8,368 nucleotides of DNA from Hydrogenophaga sp. Lineage in GTDB: Bacteria; Pseudomonadota; Gammaproteobacteria; Burkholderiales; Burkholderiaceae_C. The notes under the pieces were generated by a model, which was not told where the DNA came from, did not search any database, and saw only the letters and a list, made by a program, of their open reading frames with translations. The position numbers and the translations under genes are program-made. Positions within the stretch are counted from its first letter, which is position 1. Every line of letters starts with the position of its first letter. This document shows, piece after piece, positions 1 through 5,952 of the stretch. The stretch spans positions 1 to 8,368 of the forward strand of contig JALOSN010000049.1 in NCBI GenBank assembly GCA_025458415.1, written 5' to 3'.

Positions 1-2
1 AC

Positions 3-455
3 ATGACTTTCGGTCGGCTGGAAAAACCCCAGGGCCACCGGCCCATGAGCGACATCAACGTCACGCCGCTGGTTGACGTGATGCTGGTGCTGCTGGTGAT
101 CTTCATCATCGCGGCCCCGGTGCTGGCCAGCCGCCTGCAGCTGGACCTGCCCAGCGCGGACGCGCCGCTGGCCGTGGCGGAGCCGGGAGAGGCCGTGGTG
201 TCGGTGGCGCTGGATGCCGCGGGCGTGATCCACCTGGACGATGTGCCGGTCGACGCCGGGCAGCTGCGCCAGCGGCTGGCCGAGGCCGCCGCCCGCAGCG
301 CGGAAACCGAATTGCAGCTGCGGGCCGATGCCCGCGTGCCCTATGGCCGGGTGGTGCAGGTGATCGGCCTGGCACAGGCGGCCGGGCTGTCCCGCATCGG
401 CTTCGTTTCCGATCCGCAAGAGACGCCGGCCGCGGCTGCCGAGAGCCTTCGCTGA
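3..455 (+). CDS. ExbD/TolR-family proton-channel subunit of an energy-transducing complex
   Basis: This 150-residue protein has the length and layout of the ExbD/TolR family: a short cytoplasmic N-terminus, one transmembrane helix at about residues 22-42, and a periplasmic domain. The family signature is clear (SDINVTPLVDVMLVLLVIF), and Asp25 at the start of the helix is the conserved proton-pathway acid. Family members work with a five- or seven-copy partner (ExbB or TolQ) in the inner membrane. They use the proton gradient to drive TonB-dependent uptake (ExbD) or Tol-Pal envelope constriction at division (TolR). Sequence alone does not separate the two roles here, so no symbol is given. The partner gene would be expected just upstream, outside the window. 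I chose the ATG at position 3 because it gives the usual N-terminal length. The internal ATG at 45 would leave only nine residues before the signature's Asp. ATGA at 3-6 could overlap an upstream stop codon, but this cannot be checked. Confidence 0.9.
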   Translation: MTFGRLEKPQGHRPMSDINVTPLVDVMLVLLVIFIIAAPVLASRLQLDLPSADAPLAVAEPGEAVVSVALDAAGVIHLDDVPVDAGQLRQRLAEAAARSAETELQLRADARVPYGRVVQVIGLAQAAGLSRIGFVSDPQETPAAAAESLR

Positions 456-473
456 GCAGCACGGCGCAGGGCC

Positions 474-479
474 TAAAAT
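474..479 (+). promoter_or_regulatory. Candidate -10 element of a leuS promoter
   Basis: TAAAAT matches the sigma-70 -10 consensus TATAAT at 5 of 6 positions. It stands out as the only A/T-rich patch in the 96-bp gap between the ExbD/TolR gene and leuS. No convincing -35 hexamer lies 16-18 bp upstream; that stretch overlaps the end of the preceding gene. If the element is used, transcription would start near 485-487, giving a leader of about 65 nucleotides before the leuS ATG. This is a sequence match only. Confidence 0.4.
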
Positions 480-496
480 CGGTCCCTGAGCGCCAC

Positions 497-518
497 GGCA
501 CCTGCCCACTCGGGTGCC
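497..518 (+). other. Hairpin in the leuS leader
   Basis: GGCACCTG and CGGGTGCC form an 8-bp stem (seven Watson-Crick pairs plus one G-U) around the six-base loop CCCACT. Only two T residues follow the stem, so it is a poor intrinsic terminator. It lies between the candidate promoter and the leuS start. It could be a weak attenuator, an mRNA-stabilising element, or chance pairing in GC-rich DNA. I see no T-box or leucine-codon leader peptide. Confidence 0.35.
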
Positions 519-551
519 TTCACGGCGCCCCCCGTCCGGACTCCCCGTTTC

Positions 552-3152
552 ATGCAAGCCCAATACCAACACCGCGATGTCGAGCGCGCCGCGCACGACC
601 ACTGGAATGCCACCGACGCCTACCGCGTGACCGAAGACGCGGGTCGCAGGAAGTTCTATGCCTGCTCCATGCTGCCCTACCCGAGTGGCAAGCTGCACAT
701 GGGGCACGTGCGCAACTACACCATCAACGACATGTTGACCCGGTACCTGCGCATGAACGGGTACAACGTGCTGATGCCCATGGGCTGGGATGCCTTCGGC
801 CTGCCGGCCGAGAACGCGGCGCTCAAGAACGGCGTGCCACCGGCGAAGTGGACCTACGAGAACATCGCGTACATGAAGGGGCAGATGCAGGCGATGGGCC
901 TGGCGATCGACTGGAGCCGCGAAGTCGCGACCTGCTCCCCCGACTACTACAAGTGGAACCAGTGGCTGTTCCTGAAGATGCTGGACAAAGGCATCGCCTA
1001 CCGCAAGACCCAGGTCGTCAACTGGGACCCGGTGGACCAGACCGTGCTGGCCAATGAGCAGGTGATCGACGGCAAGGGCTGGCGCACCGGGGCGCCCGTG
1101 GAAAAGCGGGAGATCCCGGGTTACTACCTGAACATCACGGCCTATGCCGACGAGCTGCTCGACCATGTGCAGATCGGCAATGACAAGGCGACGCTCAACG
1201 GCTGGCCCGACAAGGTCCGCCTGATGCAGGAGAACTGGATCGGCAAGAGCGAGGGCGTGCGCTTCGCTTTCACCCATGACATCAAGGGCTCGGATGGCGC
1301 GCTGATCGGTGATGGTCGCATGTACGTATTCACCACGCGCGCCGACACCATCATGGGTGTCACCTTTTGCGCCGTGGCGCCCGAACACCCGCTGGCCCAA
1401 CACGCGGCCGCGAACAACCAGAAGCTGATGCCCACCGGCCTGTTCGTCACCCACCCGCTGACCGGCGTGCAGGTCGAGGTCTGGGTCGGCAACTACGTGC
1501 TCATGAGCTACGGCGACGGCGCGGTGATGGGTGTGCCGGCGCACGATGAACGGGACTTCGCGTTCGCGCTCAAGTACCAATTGCCGATCCAACAGGTCGT
1601 GACCGTGGAAGGCGAGACCTTCTCGACCGACGCCTGGGCCGAGTGGTACGGCGACAAGCTCAAGTGCGTATGCGTGAACTCCGGCCAACTCGACGGGCTG
1701 GGCCACAAGGCTGCGGTGAACAAGGTGGCCGAGCTGCTCGCTGCAAAAGGCCTGGGCGAGAAGAAGACCACCTTCCGCCTGCGCGACTGGGGCATCAGCC
1801 GCCAGCGTTACTGGGGCACGCCGATCCCGATCATCCATTGCGAGTCCTGCGGCCCGGTGCCGGTGCCCGAGAAGGACCTGCCGGTGCGCCTGCCCGAGGA
1901 CCTGGTGCCGGACGGCAGCGGCAACCCGCTCAACAAGTGCGAGGCCTTCCTCAAGGTCGACTGCCCCTGCTGCGGCCAACCCGCGCGGCGCGAGACCGAC
2001 ACCATGGACACCTTCGTGGACTCGTCCTGGTACTTCATGCGCTATTGCGATCCGACCAACCCCGAGAAGATGGTCGCGGAGGGTGCCGATTACTGGATGC
2101 CGATGGACCAGTACATCGGCGGCATCGAGCACGCCATCCTGCACCTGCTGTACGCACGCTTCTGGACCAAGGTGATGCGCGACCTGGGCCTGGTGAAGGT
2201 GGACGAGCCCTTCACCAAGCTGCTGACGCAGGGCATGGTGCTCAACCACATCTACTCGCGCCGCACCGACAAGGGCGGCAAGGAGTACTTCTGGCCGCAG
2301 GATGTGGAGCATGTGCACGATGAGGCGGGGAAGGTCATCGGCGCCAAGCTGGTCAAGGCAGTGGGCGACCTGCCCGCGGGCACGGCCATCGACTACGAGG
2401 GCGTGGGCACCATGTCCAAGTCCAAGAACAACGGCGTCGACCCGCAGGACCTGATCGAGAAGTACGGCGCCGACACCGCGCGCCTCTACACCATGTTCAC
2501 CGCGCCGCCCGAGGCCACGCTGGAGTGGAACGATGCGGCGGTGGAGGGCAGCTACCGCTTCCTCCGGCGCGTCTGGGGATTTGCGCACAAGCATGCCGAC
2601 GCCCTGCGTGCCGCCACCGGTCGCGACCTGAGTCAGGCCGGGCTGCGAACGGAGGGCAAGAAACTGCGGCGCGAACTGCACCTGGTGCTCAAGCAGGTCA
2701 GCTACGACTACGAGCGCATGCAGTACAACACCGTGGTCTCGGGGTGCATGAAGCTGCTCAATGCGCTGGACGATTTTGCCTTCGACGGCAGCGACGGCGA
2801 CGACGCCCTGCGCTGCGAAGGTGTGTCGCTGCTGGTGCGCATGTTGTACCCGGTCTGCCCGCACGTTGCCCATGCCTTGTGGGCCGAGCTGGGCTATGCG
2901 AGGGTGGTGGGTGATCTGCTGGACGCGCCCTGGCCGCAGGTGGACGAGTCGGCCCTGGTGCAGGACGAGATCGAACTGGTGCTGCAGGTCAATGGCAAGC
3001 TGCGCGGCAGCGTGACCGTGCCCGCCAGTGCCGACAAGGCCGCCATCGAGGCAGCCGCGCTGTCCAGTGAGGCGTTTCTCAAGCAGGCCAATGGTGCCGT
3101 GGCCAGGAAGGTCATCGTGGTGCCGGGGCGTCTGGTCAATGTGGTCGTATAG
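552..3152 (+). CDS. leuS: Leucyl-tRNA synthetase
   Basis: This 866-residue protein is a full-length bacterial LeuRS, a cytoplasmic class I enzyme that joins leucine to tRNA-Leu using ATP. The N-terminus aligns with the E. coli enzyme from residue 1, which fixes the ATG at 552 although no good Shine-Dalgarno is visible. The HIGH motif is HMGH at residues 49-52, after the PYPSGKL lead-in. The CP1 editing domain carries the threonine-rich segment TTRADT (261-266) and AHDERDF (330-336), so post-transfer editing of mischarged tRNA should be intact. Cysteines at 430, 433, 471 and 474 match a structural zinc-binding (ZN1) module. The catalytic loop is TMSKS at 620-624, with Thr replacing the first Lys of KMSKS. 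The anticodon-binding domain follows, and the protein ends with the typical RKVIVVPGRLVNVVV tail. It probably heads an operon with lptE and holA, which follow at very short spacing. Confidence 0.98.
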   Translation: MQAQYQHRDVERAAHDHWNATDAYRVTEDAGRRKFYACSMLPYPSGKLHMGHVRNYTINDMLTRYLRMNGYNVLMPMGWDAFGLPAENAALKNGVPPAKWTYENIAYMKGQMQAMGLAIDWSREVATCSPDYYKWNQWLFLKMLDKGIAYRKTQVVNWDPVDQTVLANEQVIDGKGWRTGAPVEKREIPGYYLNITAYADELLDHVQIGNDKATLNGWPDKVRLMQENWIGKSEGVRFAFTHDIKGSDGALIGDGRMYVFTTRADTIMGVTFCAVAPEHPLAQHAAANNQKLMPTGLFVTHPLTGVQVEVWVGNYVLMSYGDGAVMGVPAHDERDFAFALKYQLPIQQVVTVEGETFSTDAWAEWYGDKLKCVCVNSGQLDGLGHKAAVNKVAELLAAKGLGEKKTTFRLRDWGISRQRYWGTPIPIIHCESCGPVPVPEKDLPVRLPEDLVPDGSGNPLNKCEAFLKVDCPCCGQPARRETDTMDTFVDSSWYFMRYCDPTNPEKMVAEGADYWMPMDQYIGGIEHAILHLLYARFWTKVMRDLGLVKVDEPFTKLLTQGMVLNHIYSRRTDKGGKEYFWPQDVEHVHDEAGKVIGAKLVKAVGDLPAGTAIDYEGVGTMSKSKNNGVDPQDLIEKYGADTARLYTMFTAPPEATLEWNDAAVEGSYRFLRRVWGFAHKHADALRAATGRDLSQAGLRTEGKKLRRELHLVLKQVSYDYERMQYNTVVSGCMKLLNALDDFAFDGSDGDDALRCEGVSLLVRMLYPVCPHVAHALWAELGYARVVGDLLDAPWPQVDESALVQDEIELVLQVNGKLRGSVTVPASADKAAIEAAALSSEAFLKQANGAVARKVIVVPGRLVNVVV

Positions 3153-3163
3153 TCGAGGTGCTC

Positions 3164-3703
3164 ATGAGGTCCGATTTCCCTGAACTGCAGGCGCCTTCGA
3201 GGCGCCGCCTGCTGGGCGCCGGCATGCTGGCCGCTTCGGCCATGCTGGGCGGCTGTGGCTTTGCCCTGCGCGCCGCGCCCACGTTCTCCTTCCAGGTGAT
3301 GCGGGTGACCGGTCTGGAAAGCGGTGGGGTCACGCGTGCCCTGCGTGGCGCCCTGGAGTCCTCGGGTGTGCGCACACTCGGCAGCAGCGCGTCGGTGCCG
3401 GGCCTGGTGCCACAGGTGCTGCTGGTGGTGCTGGTGGACCAGGTCGAACGCGCCGTGGTGGGGCAGACCGCCGACGGCCGGGTGCGGGAGCTGCAGTTGC
3501 GCACCCGCTACCGGTTCCGGCTCGAGACACCGTCCGGGCGGACCCTGATCGAAGACAACGAGCTGCTGATGGAGCGCGACCTGAGCTTCTCGGAAACCGC
3601 CGCGCTGTCCAAGTCGGCCGAACAGGACCTCTCGTTCCGCGACATGCAGACCGACATCGTGCAACAGGTGCTGCGCCGTCTGGCAGCGGTCAACCTGGGC
3701 TGA
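3164..3703 (+). CDS. lptE: LPS-assembly outer-membrane lipoprotein LptE
   Basis: LptE plugs the LptD barrel in the outer membrane and helps insert lipopolysaccharide at the cell surface. The product is about 179 residues. It has a basic N-terminus (SRRRLL), a hydrophobic stretch, and a lipobox ending LGGC, so lipidation is expected at Cys31. The following GFALR resembles the GF-x-LR just after the cysteine in known LptE proteins. The rest is the short LptE domain with a C-terminal amphipathic segment (QTDIVQQVLRRLAAV). Position between leuS and holA matches the lptE (formerly rlpB) place in E. coli and strongly supports the call. I chose ATG at 3164 because GAGG (3155-3158) sits five bases upstream. 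An in-frame GTG at 3158 would add two residues but lacks a ribosome-binding site. The gene starts 11 bp after the leuS stop codon. Confidence 0.93.
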   Translation: MRSDFPELQAPSRRRLLGAGMLAASAMLGGCGFALRAAPTFSFQVMRVTGLESGGVTRALRGALESSGVRTLGSSASVPGLVPQVLLVVLVDQVERAVVGQTADGRVRELQLRTRYRFRLETPSGRTLIEDNELLMERDLSFSETAALSKSAEQDLSFRDMQTDIVQQVLRRLAAVNLG

Positions 3704-3714
3704 GACCGGTTGCC

Positions 3715-4767
3715 ATGCAGGTCGCGCCTGCCCAGCTGGCTGCGCAGTTGAAGCGTGGCCTGCGCAGTCTCTACACGGTGCACGGGGATGAAGCCCTGCT
3801 GGTGCAGGAGGCGGCGGATGCGATTCGGGCCGAAGCGCGTGCCCAGGGTTGCACCGAACGTGTGGTGCACACCGCAGCCGGCGCGCATTTCGACTGGAGC
3901 GCGGTGCTGGCCAGTGGCGGCTCGCTCAGCCTGTTTGCCGACCGCCAGCTGATCGAGATCCGCATACCTTCTGGCAAGCCCGGCAAGGACGGTTCGGAGG
4001 CCCTGCAGCAGATGGCCGAGGCGGCCATCGACAACGAGAGCACCGTCACCCTGGTGCTGCTGCCCCGGCTGGACGGCACCACCACCAAGTCGGCCTGGTT
4101 TGGCGCCCTGGACAGCCAGGGCGTGACGGTGAAGGTCGATACGGTCGAACGGCCGGCGCTGCCCAACTGGATCGCCCAGCGCCTGCAACTCCAGGGGCAG
4201 CGGGTCGAGGCAGGGGAAGCCGGCCAGCGCACGCTCCAGTTCTTTGCCGACCGTGTTGAAGGCAACCTGCTGGCGGCACACCAGGAAATCCAGAAGCTGG
4301 GCCTGCTGTTTCCGGCGGGCGAACTGAGCTTTGATCAGGTCGAGGGGGCGGTGCTCAACGTGGCCCGCTACACGCCGTTCAAGCTGGCCGAAGCGGTGCT
4401 GGGCGGTCAGGTCCAGCGCGTGCAGCGCATGCTGGACGGACTGCAGGCCGAGGGAGAGGCGCCGGTGCTGGTGCACTGGGCCTTGGCCGAGGACATCCGC
4501 ACCCTGCACCGGGTGCGCAGCGCCATCGATGCCGGTCGGCCCCTGCCCATGGCCCTGCGCGAGAGCCGGGTCTGGGGGGTACGGGAGAAACTCATGGAGC
4601 GGTTGCTGCCGCGCCTGTCCCCCCTGCAACTGGTGCGCTGGCTCGACGACGCGCACACCGTCGACGGCATCGTCAAGGGCCTGAAGGCCGAAGGCTGGCC
4701 GGCCGACCCGTGGCATGCACTGCACCAGATGGCCCTGCGGGTGACGCGGGGCTGCGCATGGCGCTGA
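3715..4767 (+). CDS. holA: DNA polymerase III delta subunit (clamp loader)
   Basis: Delta is the clamp-opening wrench of the polymerase III clamp loader: it binds the beta sliding clamp and prises open one interface. The product has 350 residues, close to the 343 of E. coli delta, and matches it along its length. The N-terminal domain carries the degenerate nucleotide-binding fold seen in delta (LYTVHGDEALLVQEA near residues 18-35). The family-typical EGNLLA motif is at 182-187, and the VARYTPFKLAEA segment near 216-227 matches the AHFTPFHWVDA region of E. coli delta. The C-terminal collar domain, which forms the pentamer, follows. The ATG at 3715 lies 11 bp after the lptE stop, consistent with co-transcription, although no clear Shine-Dalgarno is visible. 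In E. coli holA is followed by nadD; here a convergent regulator gene follows instead. Confidence 0.96.
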   Translation: MQVAPAQLAAQLKRGLRSLYTVHGDEALLVQEAADAIRAEARAQGCTERVVHTAAGAHFDWSAVLASGGSLSLFADRQLIEIRIPSGKPGKDGSEALQQMAEAAIDNESTVTLVLLPRLDGTTTKSAWFGALDSQGVTVKVDTVERPALPNWIAQRLQLQGQRVEAGEAGQRTLQFFADRVEGNLLAAHQEIQKLGLLFPAGELSFDQVEGAVLNVARYTPFKLAEAVLGGQVQRVQRMLDGLQAEGEAPVLVHWALAEDIRTLHRVRSAIDAGRPLPMALRESRVWGVREKLMERLLPRLSPLQLVRWLDDAHTVDGIVKGLKAEGWPADPWHALHQMALRVTRGCAWR

Positions 4768-4787
4768 GGTCTTGAACCGGGCCTCAG
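4764..4787. other. Inverted repeat spanning both convergent stop codons (possible weak bidirectional terminator)
   Basis: CTGAGG (4764-4769) and CCTCAG (4782-4787) are perfect 6-bp arms around a 12-base centre. The holA stop lies in the left arm and the stop of the minus-strand regulator in the right arm. This is the only inverted repeat between the two converging genes, which are 16 bp apart. Neither strand has a T-run after it, so intrinsic termination would be weak, and transcripts from both genes may run into each other. Confidence 0.3.
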
Positions 4788-5752
4788 GCCTCCGCGGGCT
4801 GGCGCAGGGCGGCGGCCCGGAATTCGCTGGGTGACAGGCCGGCGTGGTCCCGGAACACACGGCTGAAATGGGCGCCGCTGTTGAATCCCCACGAGAAGGC
4901 GATGTCGGTCAGGGTGCGGTGGGCCAGTGCCGGGTTCTTCAGGTCGCGCATGCAGGCCTGCAGGCGCCGGCGCAGGATGTAGTTGGCCAGGGTGTCGTCT
5001 TCGGCACTGAAGGCATTGTGCAGGTGGCGCTTGCTGCAGTTGAGGGCCTGGGCAATGCGGTCGATGCTCAATCCAGGGTCACGAAGGTGCTGGCCGATGT
5101 GGTCCCGGATGCGGTCCCGGAAGGCCTCGATCTGGGTCGTCGCGCTTTCGCGGCCGGCCAGTTCCTGCAAGGACAGGCGCACCAGTTCGATGATCAGCTC
5201 GCCGGCACCCTGCGCGGCCACCCCGCTCATCGAGGGCAATTCCTGGAAGGTGCTGCGCATGGTCTCCAGCGCCACACGGGATATGCCCTGTGCGCCACCC
5301 ACGTGGCGCGCCATCAGGGGTTCCAGGCGCAGGCCCCGCTCGGCCAGGTGTTCGCGCGGCAGCATGACGATCAGGTGCTCGACCCGCTCCGGGTTGGCGA
5401 TCTCGTAGCTGCCGGTGGTGTCGTAGATGGTCCAGCCGCCCGGGCGCACCCAGGTCTGTCGGCCTTGTTGTTCGACCGCCGCGCTGCCCTGCCAGGGCGC
5501 GACGATCTTGAGGTAGCTGGTGTCGCTGGCACGGGCCAGGCGCGGGCTGCGCATGACGCGGTGGCGGTTGGCCTCCAGCTTGGTCAGCACCACATCACCC
5601 GCATGTGCCGCGTTGATGTGGCCGTCGAAATCCTGGTCGCCGTACAGATCGGACTCGAGACCGCCGAAATGCTTCCAGACCCAGTCGCGCCAGGCCGCGG
5701 CGCGTTCGCCGGCAGCGACGTGGTCGGTGCTCATGAGGGGCGCTGCTGACAT
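4784..5752 (-). CDS. AraC/XylS-family transcriptional regulator with FeaR/XylS-like N-terminal domain
   Basis: The protein has 322 residues from the ATG at 5752-5750. That start is preceded on the minus strand by AGGAG seven bases upstream, so it is preferred over a longer open frame reaching 5872 and over an internal ATG at 5734. Residues about 12-190 resemble the AraC-binding-like ligand domain of FeaR, NphR and XylS relatives (FDGHI, then GDVVLTKLEANRHRV at 52-66). The C-terminal 95 residues are the AraC DNA-binding domain with two helix-turn-helix units. The first is LSIDRIAQALNCSKRHLHNAF at 228-248. The second starts at TDIAFSWGFNSGAHFSRVF, about 282-300, and ends in the GLSPSEFR signature. 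Such proteins usually activate a neighbouring operon when a small ligand binds. The divergent ABC transporter is the obvious target. The ligand is unknown; several relatives sense aromatic compounds or amines, which is only a hint. Confidence 0.93.
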   Translation of the reverse strand: MSAAPLMSTDHVAAGERAAAWRDWVWKHFGGLESDLYGDQDFDGHINAAHAGDVVLTKLEANRHRVMRSPRLARASDTSYLKIVAPWQGSAAVEQQGRQTWVRPGGWTIYDTTGSYEIANPERVEHLIVMLPREHLAERGLRLEPLMARHVGGAQGISRVALETMRSTFQELPSMSGVAAQGAGELIIELVRLSLQELAGRESATTQIEAFRDRIRDHIGQHLRDPGLSIDRIAQALNCSKRHLHNAFSAEDDTLANYILRRRLQACMRDLKNPALAHRTLTDIAFSWGFNSGAHFSRVFRDHAGLSPSEFRAAALRQPAEA

Positions 5753-5764
5753 GGGGCTTCTCCT

Positions 5765-5777
5765 GACCGAATCGGTC
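5765..5777. promoter_or_regulatory. 13-bp palindrome GACCG-AAT-CGGTC near the regulator start
   Basis: Two perfect 5-bp arms surround AAT. The site lies just upstream of the regulator's ribosome-binding site and just downstream of its candidate -10 element, about where the transcript would begin. A dimeric repressor bound there could block transcription of the regulator. In the transcript it could instead form a short hairpin near the ribosome-binding site. Which protein would bind is unknown. Confidence 0.35.
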
Positions 5778-5782
5778 TGGGC

Positions 5783-5788
5783 ATTATC
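5783..5788 (-). promoter_or_regulatory. Candidate -10 element of the AraC-type regulator gene
   Basis: Read on the minus strand this is GATAAT, a 5-of-6 match to TATAAT, in one of the few A/T-rich patches of the region. It lies about 30 bases upstream of the regulator's ATG, giving a short leader. No good -35 hexamer is seen 16-18 bp further upstream. Confidence 0.4.
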
Positions 5789-5844
5789 AATTCCGGCGGG
5801 AGACCCCAGGTGGGCGTCAGGTTGAGGGAAAACCCCGAGGTCCG

Positions 5845-5884
5845 TGCACCGACAGACAAGCATTCTCTGCACGATAGGCCAAGC
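5845..5884. repeat. Tandem direct repeat TGCAC-N7-CAAGC, candidate operator of the AraC-type regulator
   Basis: Copy 1 is TGCAC (5845-5849), seven bases, CAAGC (5857-5861). Copy 2 is TGCAC (5868-5872), seven bases, CAAGC (5880-5884). The period is 23 bp, roughly two helical turns, so both copies face the same side of the DNA. AraC-family proteins typically bind two directly repeated half-sites of about 15-17 bp, and XylS half-sites begin with TGCA, as these do. Copy 2 ends where the -35 of the transporter promoter would lie if TACCAT at 5904 is the -10, the standard arrangement for an activator touching RNA polymerase. Binding is inferred. Confidence 0.5.
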
Positions 5885-5894
5885 CGGTGCGGGT

Positions 5895-5913
5895 CCGGAT
5901 TCCTACCATCCGG
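5895..5913. promoter_or_regulatory. Inverted repeat CCGGAT-N7-ATCCGG upstream of the transporter operon
   Basis: Perfect 6-bp arms flank a 7-base centre and cover the candidate -10 (TACCAT, 5904-5909) of the transporter promoter. The symmetry differs from the neighbouring direct repeats, so a second, dimeric regulator could bind here, most likely as a repressor. If transcription starts upstream of it, it would instead fold as a hairpin in the leader. Confidence 0.35.
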
Positions 5914-5952
5914 TGGTCAGTGTCACCCCACCATCACGACAGGAGACAAGCC

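Larger units (their letters stand above)
5753..5952. promoter_or_regulatory. Divergent regulatory region between the AraC-type gene and the ABC transporter operon
   Basis: These 200 bp separate two divergent genes, each with a strong AGGAG ribosome-binding site at its edge. The region contains a -10-like GATAAT for the regulator, a 13-bp palindrome next to it, a pair of long direct repeats, and an inverted repeat near the transporter start. The best transporter -10 candidate is TACCAT (5904-5909), a weak 4-of-6 match with no recognisable -35 upstream. A poor -35 preceded by direct repeats is the usual layout of an AraC-type activator-dependent promoter. Promoter function is inferred. Confidence 0.7.

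Noticed and set aside
1643..2323. 226-codon plus-strand open frame inside leuS
   Set aside because: It is out of frame with a complete LeuRS and its product is Arg/Gly/Pro-rich, so it is a composition shadow.
3508..4860. Minus-strand open frame of 450 codons opposite holA
   Set aside because: The opposite strand encodes clear LptE and HolA sequences; this frame shows low-complexity composition and no family motif.
4844..5749. Plus-strand open frame of 301 codons opposite the AraC-type gene
   Set aside because: It is antisense to a gene with clear helix-turn-helix motifs and has no recognisable features of its own.
5753..5872. 40-residue N-terminal extension of the AraC-type regulator
   Set aside because: The ATG at 5752 has an ideally placed AGGAG, the extension has no resemblance to the family, and it would run through the candidate promoter and operator sequences.
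5887..5952. Longer binding-protein start upstream of 5953
   Set aside because: It would put extra residues before the Tat-type signal peptide and ignore the AGGAG site seven bases before the ATG at 5953.
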